This document shows, in pieces, positions 1 through 7,182 of a stretch of 16,020 nt of DNA. Below the pieces are notes generated by a model. The model made no database searches, was not told where the DNA came from, and worked only from the letters and a program-made list of their open reading frames with translations. The stretch covers positions 1-16,020 of the forward strand of contig JAUIJG010000072.1 of the NCBI GenBank assembly GCA_030431355.1, in the 5' to 3' direction. The first letter of the stretch is position 1; each line of letters begins with the position of its first letter. Made by a program: the position numbers and the translations under genes. Source of the stretch: a bacterium. Lineage in GTDB: Bacteria > Cyanobacteriota > Vampirovibrionia > Obscuribacterales > Obscuribacteraceae.

Positions 1-155
1 TGAATGACGAGTTCAATGATGACGGTGCGCTAGAAGAAGAGTTCAAGAAGCTGGAAAGTTCACAGCCCACAGTTTCCGGTGGCTCGGCCGTGGATGACGA
101 GCTGGCCATGTTGAAACAGCAGCTTCTCGAAGACAAAGGTTCTGATAATAGTTGA
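1..155 (+). CDS. PspA/IM30-family protein, C-terminal fragment
   Basis: This is the last 50 codons of a gene that begins before the window. The first complete codon is at position 3 and the TGA stop is at 153-155. The peptide is acidic and helical, with the blocks 'LEEEFKKLES' and 'VDDELAMLKQQL'. Such an acidic stretch followed by a 'DDEL..LK' tail is typical of the C-terminus of PspA/IM30 (Vipp1) proteins, which are peripheral, membrane-remodelling coiled coils that protect the inner membrane under stress. The gene converges on the nitroreductase, with only four bases between the two stop codons. The family call rests on a short tail, so another coiled-coil protein is possible. Confidence 0.6.
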   Translation, partial: NDEFNDDGALEEEFKKLESSQPTVSGGSAVDDELAMLKQQLLEDKGSDNS

Positions 156-159
156 AGTT

Positions 160-834
160 TTAAATATGCAGTACTACATCCGATACCGGATGTCTGACTT
201 TTTTTAGATCCGCGTACTTATCATCTTCATGTCTGTAGCCGAGGGCGCAGAGAACAACGCTGCGAAGTCCTTTTGCTGGTAGATCGAGGATTTCGTCATA
301 GGCTTTCTTGTCGAAACCTTCCATCGGGCAGGCGTCCACGGCAAGAGCGCTGGCGGTGGTGAGAATGTTGCCCAGCGCTATATAACACTGTTTATCCATC
401 CAGATTGCCAGCTCTTCTTCGCTCGATCTTTTTACGAATCCGGCCATCATATTTTTGTAGTCGGATAGCTTCTCTTTGGGAATGCCCCGGGTCTTGCTGA
501 TCAATTCCAGATAACTTTCCACATATTCCACGTCTATTTTTGCCAGCCTGGATATGACAACCAGGTGGGAGCAGTCCCGGGGTTGCGGCTGCTGAAAAGA
601 GTTCTCCATCAGCTTCTCTTTGACCGACTGATCCGTGACTACCACAAAGGTCCAGGGCTGCAGTCCGTAACTTGAAGGGCTTAGTACCAGGGCCTTTTCC
701 AGTTGCTCCCATACCGCCGAATCCAGTTTCTTGGCCGGGTCGAATTGCTTGGTGGCATAGCGCCACTCTAGATTGCTGACAATGTCAGGAATTTTTTTGA
801 CTTCTTCCGGGGTCGCTTCTTTCAGGTTGGTCAA
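160..834 (-). CDS. NfsB-like NAD(P)H-dependent FMN nitroreductase
   Basis: This is a nitroreductase-family flavoenzyme of about 224 residues, the normal size. These cytosolic FMN proteins use NAD(P)H to reduce nitroaromatics, quinones or related substrates; the physiological substrate cannot be read here. The N-terminal block 'WRYATKQFD' aligns with the NfsB 'RHSTKAFD' FMN-phosphate region, 'SPSSYGLQPW' is the conserved PSS..QPW loop, and 'WMDKQCYIALGN' with 'MEGFD' matches the central helix and 'P.EGFD' of NfsB. The C-terminus carries 'GYRHEDD', as in other family members. I chose the TTG at 832-834 because a GAGGTGA Shine-Dalgarno at 840-846 lies five bases upstream. A GTG at 841-843 is in frame but overlaps that SD. 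It looks monocistronic, ends against the PspA-like gene and is divergent from the TPR gene. Confidence 0.9.
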   Translation of the reverse strand: MTNLKEATPEEVKKIPDIVSNLEWRYATKQFDPAKKLDSAVWEQLEKALVLSPSSYGLQPWTFVVVTDQSVKEKLMENSFQQPQPRDCSHLVVISRLAKIDVEYVESYLELISKTRGIPKEKLSDYKNMMAGFVKRSSEEELAIWMDKQCYIALGNILTTASALAVDACPMEGFDKKAYDEILDLPAKGLRSVVLCALGYRHEDDKYADLKKVRHPVSDVVLHI

Positions 835-839
835 AACTC

Positions 840-846
840 TCACCTC
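840..846 (-). promoter_or_regulatory. Shine-Dalgarno deciding a TTG start (nitroreductase)
   Basis: On the minus strand GAGGTGA sits five bases before TTG 834-832. The longer frame would start at the GTG inside this site and leave no room for a ribosome binding site, so the TTG is preferred. Confidence 0.6.
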
Positions 847-975
847 GATTTTTGGACTGGGGAGATTTTATCACTCTTGTCACCGGGGGAGCCAGGGGGC
901 GGCGAGAGCCTTTGTTCACCCACAACGGTTCCATAAATGCTAATCTATATAACTCATTTAGAGGGGAGTTCAGAA
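844..975. other. Divergent intergenic region, nitroreductase / TPR-carotenoid operon
   Basis: About 130 bases separate two divergent genes, so promoters for both must lie here or just inside the genes. An AT-rich patch with TATATA at 946-951 could be a -10 element for the plus operon, but I see no convincing -35 at 16-18 bases. The SD for the plus operon is the GGGGAG around 963-968. No hairpin, operator-like dyad or RNA element was evident. Confidence 0.4.
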
Positions 976-1908
976 ATGATAGTGCTGACTCGGTTTGTGG
1001 CTTGTCTGGTTCTTGCGGTCGTGCTTTGTACACCTGCTTTCTCAATGACAGGGGAGGTCAGTGGTCTCACCCAGGCCGGGCTTATCGCCATGGACAATGG
1101 TAAGTACGCTGTCGCCGAACAGAAGCTTCTCAAGGCATCCAAGTTGGCAAAAGTCTCCGGACCGCTTTACGCAGACTATGCCGAGACTCTGCTTAACCTG
1201 GGCCAGCTCTATGATCGAAAGAAGAGTACTGAAAAGTCCGAGGCGAAATACAAAGAAGCTCTATCGATTTATACCAAAGCCTATGGTCCCAAGGCTCTTC
1301 AGGTTGCCAAAGCCTACCACGGTCTTGGAGAGCTCTACAGGCATCAGAAGAATTACATGAAGTCGATTCCGTACTACAACAAAGCTCTCAAAATAAGGCA
1401 GGTCTCCGCCCCGGGTCATACGGATCTGGCCAGTACGGCCTATGGGCTGGCTCGGACCTTCCTGGCAATCAAACGCTATGAGGAAGCTCAGCCGCTTTTA
1501 AAAGAGGTTGTCTCCATCCAGGAGAAAGCATATGGTGAAAATGATAAGCGCATGGTCAAAACACTATATGAGCTGGCAAAGAGTTATGAAGGTTCAAATA
1601 AGCTGAACCTGGCTGTCCCTACATACGAGAGGGTGATAAAGGTCTTGAAAGGTGCCTATGGCGAGAACAACCCGCGTATAGCCTCTACTTATGAGCGTAT
1701 GGGGGCGGCTTACAGACGCACGCTTCACTACAAGGAGGCTGAGAAAGCCTACTCTAAAGCCCTTCAAATTAGAGAAGTTCACAAAACAAAGTTTCCGGAT
1801 AAATATGCCGATTGTGTCCATGACTATGTAAAAGTACTCAAGAAGTTAAATAAGAATGCCGAAGCACAGAAGTGGCAGGCTAAGTTGGGCGGTGCCAAAA
1901 AAGGTTGA
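976..1908 (+). CDS. Secreted kinesin-light-chain-type TPR protein heading the crt operon
   Basis: This 310-residue protein starts at ATG 976, with a GGGGAG Shine-Dalgarno seven bases upstream; an in-frame codon at 937 lacks one. Residues 1-23 form a signal peptide (hydrophobic 'LVLAVVL', then 'PAFS' as a likely cleavage site), so the mature protein should be exported. From about residue 50 to 290 it consists of roughly 42-residue tetratricopeptide repeats of the TPR_12 type, with recurring 'YGLA..Y', 'A..YY.KAL.I' and 'AYGENN' blocks. These repeats make a protein-binding superhelix with no catalysis. The crtI start follows its stop after one base, so the two are surely co-transcribed. Its role in pigment biology is unknown. 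It could scaffold a membrane pigment complex or simply be an upstream gene caught in the transcript. Confidence 0.88.
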   Translation: MIVLTRFVACLVLAVVLCTPAFSMTGEVSGLTQAGLIAMDNGKYAVAEQKLLKASKLAKVSGPLYADYAETLLNLGQLYDRKKSTEKSEAKYKEALSIYTKAYGPKALQVAKAYHGLGELYRHQKNYMKSIPYYNKALKIRQVSAPGHTDLASTAYGLARTFLAIKRYEEAQPLLKEVVSIQEKAYGENDKRMVKTLYELAKSYEGSNKLNLAVPTYERVIKVLKGAYGENNPRIASTYERMGAAYRRTLHYKEAEKAYSKALQIREVHKTKFPDKYADCVHDYVKVLKKLNKNAEAQKWQAKLGGAKKG

Positions 1909-1909
1909 T

Positions 1910-3433
1910 ATGGCCGCAAGAAAAGTAATCGTTATTGGATCCGGTTTCGGCGGTCTGGCAGCGGCCATCCGATTGCAGGCTCGTGGTTTTGAAGTAAAGC
2001 TCCTGGAGAAAAGAGATAAACCCGGCGGTAGAGCCTATGTCTATGAAGACGAAGGTTTCACGTTCGACGGCGGCCCGACCGTGGTCACCGCACCATTTTT
2101 GTTCGGGGAGTTGTTTGAACTTTGCGGAAAGGATATCAGCGACTATCTGCAATTCGTCTCTTTGGATCCTTACTATCGAATTCGTTTCCATGATGGACGT
2201 TTCTTCAATTACAGCGGTGACCACGACAAAATGGTGGAGGAGATTCGCAAGTTCAATCCCGGCGATATCGATGGTTACACCTCCTTTGTTGAAGAGACTG
2301 AGCGAATCTATAAAACCGGTTTTGAAGAGCTTGGCGATGTGCCCTTCTCCAGTCCCATGGATATGATAAAGATAATGCCGAAAATGGTGGCACTTGGTTC
2401 ACATCGCACCGTATACGGTATGGTAGAGAAATTTGTCAAAGATCCGGACTTGCGGGTGGCTCTCAGTTTTCATCCTCTTTTGGTCGGCGGCAATCCATTT
2501 ACGACCACCTCTATCTACGCGCTTATTCACTTTCTTGAACGCCGCTGGGGTGTCTGGTACTGTCTTGGTGGCACCGGCGCGATTGTCAATGCTCTGGTCA
2601 GGCTCTTCGAGGAGATGGGGGGAGAGCTGGTCTGCGGCTGTGAGGTGGAAGAGATTCTTGTGGAGAAAGGCGTGGTCAGCGGGGTGGCGCTCAAGAACTC
2701 TGAGCGCATGCACGCGAATATTGTGGTATCAAACGCTGACTCCGCCTACACTTACCGGCATATGATCGCTCCGGAGGTCCGCAAGAAATATACGGATAAG
2801 AAGCTGGAGAGAATGAAGTACTCCATGAGTCTTTTCGTCGCTTATTTCGGTACAGCTAAGACCTATCCGGATCTGGCCCATCATATGATTTTGCTGGGAC
2901 CCAGATATAAAGGTCTGCTTCACGATATTTTCAATCGGAAAGTACTGGCGGATGATTTCTCGCTCTATCTGCACGCGCCTTCAAGAACAGATGCTTCAAT
3001 GGCTCCTGAGGGCTGTGAGTCTTTCTATGTGTTGTCTCCGGTGCCGCATCTCGGCTCCGGTGTCGACTGGTCCACGATGGAAGCGGAGTATCGAGAGCGG
3101 GTGTTTAAATATCTGGAGTCCACCTGTCTGCCCGGTCTTGAGGAGAGCCTTCTCACCACCAGGATTATTAATCCGGAGCACTTCAAGAGTGAGTTGAACT
3201 CTATCCATGGTGCGGCATTCTCGGTGGAGCCTGTATTGACCCAGTCTGCTTATTTTAGACCCCATAACAAGAGCGAAGAGGTTGAAGGATTATATTTTGT
3301 GGGCGCCGGTACTCACCCTGGAGCGGGGATGCCGGGAGTCTTGTCCACTGCCAAAGTTGTCGATCGATTGATCTCTGACCGCGGAGTTTCAGGCAATCCA
3401 CGTGATCCGATTGCGGGGACCCATGCCAGATGA
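1910..3433 (+). CDS. crtI: Phytoene desaturase (CrtI type, phytoene to lycopene)
   Basis: This FAD amine-oxidase-superfamily carotenoid desaturase has 507 residues, the normal length for bacterial CrtI. The N-terminal dinucleotide fold is 'VIGSGFGGLAAA' (G10, G12, G15), followed by 'GGRAYVYEDEGFTFDGGPT'. Mid-protein 'LLVGGNPFTTTSIYALIHF' and 'RRWGVWYCLGGTGA' are near-diagnostic of CrtI. Late blocks are 'DFSLYLHAPSRTD', 'FYVLSPVPHLG' and 'LTQSAYFRPHN', ending with 'LYFVGAGTHPGAGMPGV' at 461-477. By family knowledge it acts at the membrane, introducing four double bonds into phytoene to give lycopene. I start it at ATG 1910 because AAGG at 1901-1904 gives an SD and homologues begin just before the GxGxxG. 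A start at 1856 would extend it into the TPR gene. Its stop overlaps the crtB start as ATGA. It may stop earlier, at neurosporene, which sequence alone cannot settle. Confidence 0.95.
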   Translation: MAARKVIVIGSGFGGLAAAIRLQARGFEVKLLEKRDKPGGRAYVYEDEGFTFDGGPTVVTAPFLFGELFELCGKDISDYLQFVSLDPYYRIRFHDGRFFNYSGDHDKMVEEIRKFNPGDIDGYTSFVEETERIYKTGFEELGDVPFSSPMDMIKIMPKMVALGSHRTVYGMVEKFVKDPDLRVALSFHPLLVGGNPFTTTSIYALIHFLERRWGVWYCLGGTGAIVNALVRLFEEMGGELVCGCEVEEILVEKGVVSGVALKNSERMHANIVVSNADSAYTYRHMIAPEVRKKYTDKKLERMKYSMSLFVAYFGTAKTYPDLAHHMILLGPRYKGLLHDIFNRKVLADDFSLYLHAPSRTDASMAPEGCESFYVLSPVPHLGSGVDWSTMEAEYRERVFKYLESTCLPGLEESLLTTRIINPEHFKSELNSIHGAAFSVEPVLTQSAYFRPHNKSEEVEGLYFVGAGTHPGAGMPGVLSTAKVVDRLISDRGVSGNPRDPIAGTHAR

Positions 3434-4410
3434 TCGGGACTTTCTCCGCCGAACATGAACTCATATGCCGGGATGTTATCTACAATCATTCCCAGAGTTT
3501 TTTTCTGTCCAGCCTATTGCTCCCTCCGGAAGTGCGCCTCTGCGCCTGGGCTATCTATGGTTTTTGTCGTACCGCCGACGATGCCGTGGATGTTCAGTCT
3601 GATGTGTCGGTGGAGCGTAGCCTGGAAGATTTGAGGCGACGACTGGACCTCGTATATGGTGGCTGTCCTGAGAGTCGTCTCGATGAGGCATTTTCCGTAT
3701 TTGTCCATCACTATGATGTACCAAGAAGCATTCCCGAATGTTTGTTGTCCGGATTCGAGATCGACGCGGGCACAGTAGACTTTCAGACCGAGCAAGAGTT
3801 GATTGAATACTCATTCAAAGTAGCCTCAACGGTGGGGTTGATGCTAGTCTACGCCATGAAGAGCGTTTCTGATGTTGTTCTTTATAAGGCCTGTGACCTC
3901 GGCATAGCCATGCAGTTGACGAATGTCACCCGTGATATGGGCGCCGACCTGAGGATGGGGCGGATATATGTGCCAGCGGCCTGGCGGGAGGAAGCATGCG
4001 CTTCCGGCGGACAGTTAAATGGAGAGGTTGCTAGTGACGCTTCAAGGGTGTTGGCCGGTCGTCTGCTAGAGAAGGCGCGGGACTTTTACGCCTCCGCTTG
4101 CCAGGGCATTCAATATCTCCCCCTCCGCTGCCAGGTTGCTATCTCCGCGTCCAAATATGTATACGCGGCCATAGGTAAGAAGGTTGAAGGCAACGGCTTT
4201 GATACCATCTCCACCAGGGCAAGGGTCTCTGTTCCGGAAAAGGTGTTTCTGGTTGCTTGCGCCCTGGGACGAGTTGTGGCTACGCCTTACCAGTCTACGG
4301 TGAAGCCGGGACCGGCAGACAATTTGATCGGTAAGCTATTGGCGGATCTAAATCTTGGTGTAGATCTTGGCAGGGAGTGTTCCCCGGAAGCGACCGGGTC
4401 GCAGGCTTGA
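3430..4410 (+). CDS. crtB: Phytoene synthase
   Basis: This 326-residue protein of the squalene/phytoene synthase family condenses two geranylgeranyl diphosphates, through prephytoene diphosphate, to phytoene, the first committed carotenoid step. Both Mg-binding aspartate motifs are present: D50-D54 in 'FCRTADDAVD', and D169-D173 in 'NVTRDMGADLRMGRIYVP', a close variant of the usual N.LRD..ED..RGR.Y.P. 'SFFLSSLLLP' near residue 25 and 'YAAIG' in the C-terminal third also fit. Its ATG overlaps the crtI TGA by four bases, indicating translational coupling. Pairing with a C40-type CrtI rather than CrtN argues for GGPP over farnesyl diphosphate as substrate, but a CrtM-like C30 synthase cannot be strictly excluded from sequence alone. 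Confidence 0.94.
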   Translation: MIGTFSAEHELICRDVIYNHSQSFFLSSLLLPPEVRLCAWAIYGFCRTADDAVDVQSDVSVERSLEDLRRRLDLVYGGCPESRLDEAFSVFVHHYDVPRSIPECLLSGFEIDAGTVDFQTEQELIEYSFKVASTVGLMLVYAMKSVSDVVLYKACDLGIAMQLTNVTRDMGADLRMGRIYVPAAWREEACASGGQLNGEVASDASRVLAGRLLEKARDFYASACQGIQYLPLRCQVAISASKYVYAAIGKKVEGNGFDTISTRARVSVPEKVFLVACALGRVVATPYQSTVKPGPADNLIGKLLADLNLGVDLGRECSPEATGSQA

Positions 4411-4425
4411 GGAGCACACTAGTTG
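4411..4425 (+). promoter_or_regulatory. Shine-Dalgarno and TTG start of the cyclase gene
   Basis: GGAG at 4411-4414, with an eight-base spacer, leads to TTG 4423-4425. There is no ATG or GTG nearby in frame, so a TTG start is the best reading. Confidence 0.6.
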
Positions 4426-5919
4426 ACTATCAGGGATGAGTATCCGCTAGCTTACAAAGCACTGTCGGCGGTGGAGACAGATCAGAGCGGAGGTCCCCTC
4501 CAACATATATTGTCCCTGGAGTCCGGTTGGTCCTCCCGACTCAAGGGAGAGTCTAAAGAGAGTGTTCTTGATCCTGATTCCTCGCGGAAAGCAGCTGATT
4601 GCGATGCTGAATATGACGTTGTGGTGGCTGGGGGAGGACTATCTCTTCTCTATGCGATTCAGCTTGCCCGTTCCGGATTTAAGGTGGCTGTTTTGGACAG
4701 GAAGAGAGTGGCTTCTTCCCATCGAGAGTGGAACGCTTCCTTTTCGGAGCTTGATGCTCTGGTTGGAGCCGGACTTTTCAGCGAAGCTCAAGTCTTGGAT
4801 TTTATCGACCTGCGATACGAAAGAGGGATAGTGCGATGGCATAATGGTCGAGAGCATTCGGTGGAGGGCGTCCTGGATTGCGCTGTAAGCTCCAGGGATC
4901 TGTTAGCTGCACTTAGAAGTCTTGCCCAGGCTCAGGGTGTCGAAATTTTAGACTTCCATAGATATATTCGATATTTTGAGAGTTCGCGGGGGCTTTGTGT
5001 GGAAGTCTCGCCTGAGGATGGAGAGAGAGCTTTTCTGTTTTGTCGATTGCTTCTCGATGCCCGGGGCGTGGAGAGCGACCACGGTCAATTCGATATTCTT
5101 TGCCCCACTGTTGGTGGCGTAATATCCGGTCTCGATACCGGCTCCGGTCCCAGGAAGTTGGATTCTAAAGTCGGGGAGATACTTGTAAGTACGGAAGGGA
5201 TAGAGGACGGAAGGCAGCACATTTGGGAAGGCTTTCCACTCTCCGGCGATTTGCTCACTACCTATCTTTTTTACTACGCATCGCCCCAGAGCCTGGGTGA
5301 GCATCCTCTTCTCTCATTATATGAGCGCTTCTTCGCCAATTTATCCAGGTATAAAAGCGGCAAGGCTATACTTGAGAGACCGACCTACGGGATTATTCCT
5401 GGTAATTCCAGATTGCGCTCCTGTAGTCTTTCTCCAGGGGATCGAATCTACCTGGTTGGAGACGCGGCCTCGCGACATTCTCCTCTTACCTTTTGTGGAT
5501 TCGGAGCGATTATCCGCTCTTTTGAGTCAATCTCTACTAGCCTGGCTCGCTTGCTAGATAGCGACCGTCTCGACCGAGCCTCTTTAGACGCCGTGCGCTG
5601 CGAGAGAGAAGGACTGAGGGTGATGGGCGGTCTGGCACTGATGATGGTGGCGGATAGGCAGGGGCTTCCCTGCGGTTCAAATCTTATCAATTCGCTTCTT
5701 GATGACGCTTTTGCTGCATTGAAAGCGAGTGGACAGATCAACTACAGAAACTTTATGCAGGATGAGATCGGTTTTTATGAATTCCTTCGCTACATGTTGG
5801 AAGTCGCCAGGCATCGGCCTACTGTCTGGCAGGAGGTGTTCCGCCAACTTTCCCCGGAGGAGGCGGTATTGTATTTCAGGCAAATCCTGGCTTTTGGCAT
5901 ACGTGATCTTGTCCGTTGA
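4423..5919 (+). CDS. cruA: CruA/CruP-type lycopene cyclase (FAD)
   Basis: This 498-residue flavoprotein resembles the CruA/CruP lycopene cyclases of cyanobacteria and green sulfur bacteria, which form beta-ionone rings on lycopene without net redox change. Family-like blocks as I recall them include 'REWNASFSEL' (homologues: REWNISR.E), 'CPTVGGVI', 'GRQHIWEGFP', 'TTYLFYY', 'PTYGIIPG' and 'YLVGDAASRHSPLTFCGFG'. The start is TTG 4423, preceded by GGAG at 4411-4414 and eight bases of spacer. About 63 residues without recognisable fold precede the FAD domain. The nucleotide-binding loop reads 'VVAGGGLSLL', so the last glycine of GxGxxG (GGALG in cyanobacterial homologues as I recall) is serine. 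It is 12 bases from crtB and in the same operon. CruA (active cyclase) and CruP (role less clear) cannot be told apart reliably here. The product could be gamma- or beta-carotene. Confidence 0.85.
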   Translation: MTIRDEYPLAYKALSAVETDQSGGPLQHILSLESGWSSRLKGESKESVLDPDSSRKAADCDAEYDVVVAGGGLSLLYAIQLARSGFKVAVLDRKRVASSHREWNASFSELDALVGAGLFSEAQVLDFIDLRYERGIVRWHNGREHSVEGVLDCAVSSRDLLAALRSLAQAQGVEILDFHRYIRYFESSRGLCVEVSPEDGERAFLFCRLLLDARGVESDHGQFDILCPTVGGVISGLDTGSGPRKLDSKVGEILVSTEGIEDGRQHIWEGFPLSGDLLTTYLFYYASPQSLGEHPLLSLYERFFANLSRYKSGKAILERPTYGIIPGNSRLRSCSLSPGDRIYLVGDAASRHSPLTFCGFGAIIRSFESISTSLARLLDSDRLDRASLDAVRCEREGLRVMGGLALMMVADRQGLPCGSNLINSLLDDAFAALKASGQINYRNFMQDEIGFYEFLRYMLEVARHRPTVWQEVFRQLSPEEAVLYFRQILAFGIRDLVR

Positions 5920-6014
5920 GCTCTTTCCTTTCTCTTAATTTCCTTCTTTACCATGGATTTCTGGTGCTCAATTGGCTATCATTACAGTTGAATTTAGAGA
6001 TTTAGGGTGTCGGC
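5920..6014 (+). other. Gap between cyclase and channel genes
   Basis: Ninety-five bases without a hairpin followed by a T-run, so I see no terminator. TTGGCT at 5972-5977 and TAGAGA at 5995-6000 are spaced by 17 bases and could be a weak promoter for the channel gene, but the match is poor. Confidence 0.25.
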
Positions 6015-6737
6015 ATGCGGACAAAGATTAGAGAGATATTGCATAAACAGTACCTGAAAATCTTACTGATCGCTCTTACTCTGTTGATTGTCGGGCGTCC
6101 CCTGGCTGGCACCGATGAGACCGGTAGAATCCTGCAAACCGGTCTTTTCACCGTGGTTTTATTTACTTCCTGTCTTTCCCTGCAGCGAAGGCTATTTCTC
6201 TTCATCGCTTTAGGTGCGGCGATGGTGGTAAATCTGGTCTGGTCTATGTCCGCCTTGAATAGCCACCCATTTTTTTGCACCACATCTTTCCAGATTTCAG
6301 CCCTTTTAGCCGCGATTCTTTTTTTAACTATATCCGGTGGCGCGATAGTTAAACGGGTATTTTCCAGGGGGCTGGTGGACACGAATAAGATTTGCGGCGC
6401 CATCGTTGTCTATCTGCTCATTGGATTGATTTTCGGCTTACTCTTTGAGTGCGCCCTGATGATTGAGCCGGGTTGTCTGGTATCTACAACCTCGGAGCTT
6501 GCCCTGACCAATCCGGAGAGCTTCAAGGCTGACATGTTGGTGAGCTATTTCAGTTTTGTTACCCTTACCACTTTAGGATACGGCGATGTGGTTCCGGTGA
6601 GCATCACCACCAGGACCCTCGCACTGGTTGAAGCTGTTGTGGGGCAACTCTTTATTGCAATTTTGATCGCTCGCTTGGTCAGTCTCAGCATCGTCCATGA
6701 GTCGATGAAAGATACTGATGCCGCATCCGGAAGCTGA
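6015..6737 (+). CDS. Six-helix potassium channel (ion-channel family)
   Basis: This 240-residue membrane protein has hydrophobic segments near 15-29, 40-56, 58-76, 92-112, 128-147 and 202-224. Between the last two lies a pore loop with the selectivity filter 'TLTTLGYGDVVP' (T185-P194), matching the T.GYGD signature of K+ channels. It should form a tetrameric K+ pore in the inner membrane. There is no charged S4-like helix, RCK domain or cyclic-nucleotide domain, so gating is not evident. A loop of about 25 residues with C154 precedes the pore helix. ATG 6015 has a modest AGGG SD at 6004-6007. It lies 95 bases after the cyclase, so it may be read through from the crt operon or have its own promoter. 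It converges on the DUF2269 gene with a three-base gap. Confidence 0.88.
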   Translation: MRTKIREILHKQYLKILLIALTLLIVGRPLAGTDETGRILQTGLFTVVLFTSCLSLQRRLFLFIALGAAMVVNLVWSMSALNSHPFFCTTSFQISALLAAILFLTISGGAIVKRVFSRGLVDTNKICGAIVVYLLIGLIFGLLFECALMIEPGCLVSTTSELALTNPESFKADMLVSYFSFVTLTTLGYGDVVPVSITTRTLALVEAVVGQLFIAILIARLVSLSIVHESMKDTDAASGS

Positions 6738-6740
6738 GTT

Positions 6741-7181
6741 CTAACGAACTACCATGACCCATATGCCATAAACCAGAGGAATGGTGGCAAGCCAACCCAG
6801 AAGGCTCCAACGGCGGTATGCTTTTATAAATCCGGCAGAGTCTCCAGATTCGGCGCAAGTTTTCATCCTGAATTGGTCAGGCAGAAGAACCAGCAGCCAT
6901 ACTATCGTGGATACAGCCAGGGCGACGATGCCTTGCACCAACCAGGGGTTTTCCTGAAAAGTGAGACCGTTTATGCCGGCCATGGCAAATCCGGATACAA
7001 GTATCAAGCCACCACCGGTGAAGGTGAGGAACAGGTCTGCTTTGAGAATGGAGATGGAAGCAAATTTCCTCAGGCTCTCTTCGTCGGATTTACTTGCCCA
7101 ATGGGCCCAGAGTCCGGTGGTGATAACGTTGCCGACCATCAGCACAACTCCCAGAATATGTAAGAATTTTAGAATTTCCAT
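6741..7181 (-). CDS. DUF2269-like four-helix membrane protein
   Basis: This 146-residue hydrophobic protein has about four membrane helices (near 7-26, 50-69, 84-103 and 123-143). The opening 'KFLHILGVVLMVGNV' and 'FTGGGLILVSGFAMA' resemble DUF2269 predicted integral membrane proteins, whose biochemical function is not established. I chose ATG 7181 because GAGGA lies directly upstream at a normal distance; a frame opening at 7241 would run into the preceding gene. Its start is one base past the glycosyltransferase stop, so it is the third gene of the minus-strand pigment operon. That position suggests, without proving, a membrane role linked to the glycosylated carotenoid. Confidence 0.75.
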   Translation of the reverse strand: MEILKFLHILGVVLMVGNVITTGLWAHWASKSDEESLRKFASISILKADLFLTFTGGGLILVSGFAMAGINGLTFQENPWLVQGIVALAVSTIVWLLVLLPDQFRMKTCAESGDSAGFIKAYRRWSLLGWLATIPLVYGIWVMVVR

Positions 7182-7182
7182 G

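Noticed and set aside
392..766. 124-residue minus-strand ORF
   Set aside because: It overlaps the nitroreductase in another frame on the same strand, and its composition shows no family features; it is a shadow frame.
1856..1909. Longer crtI start at 1856
   Set aside because: It would overlap the TPR gene by 53 bases and add 18 residues before the usual CrtI N-terminus; ATG 1910 has an SD and fits the family.
2399..2713. Antisense ORFs within crtI and neighbouring crt genes
   Set aside because: They are antisense to strongly conserved coding sequence with no SD or recognisable domain.
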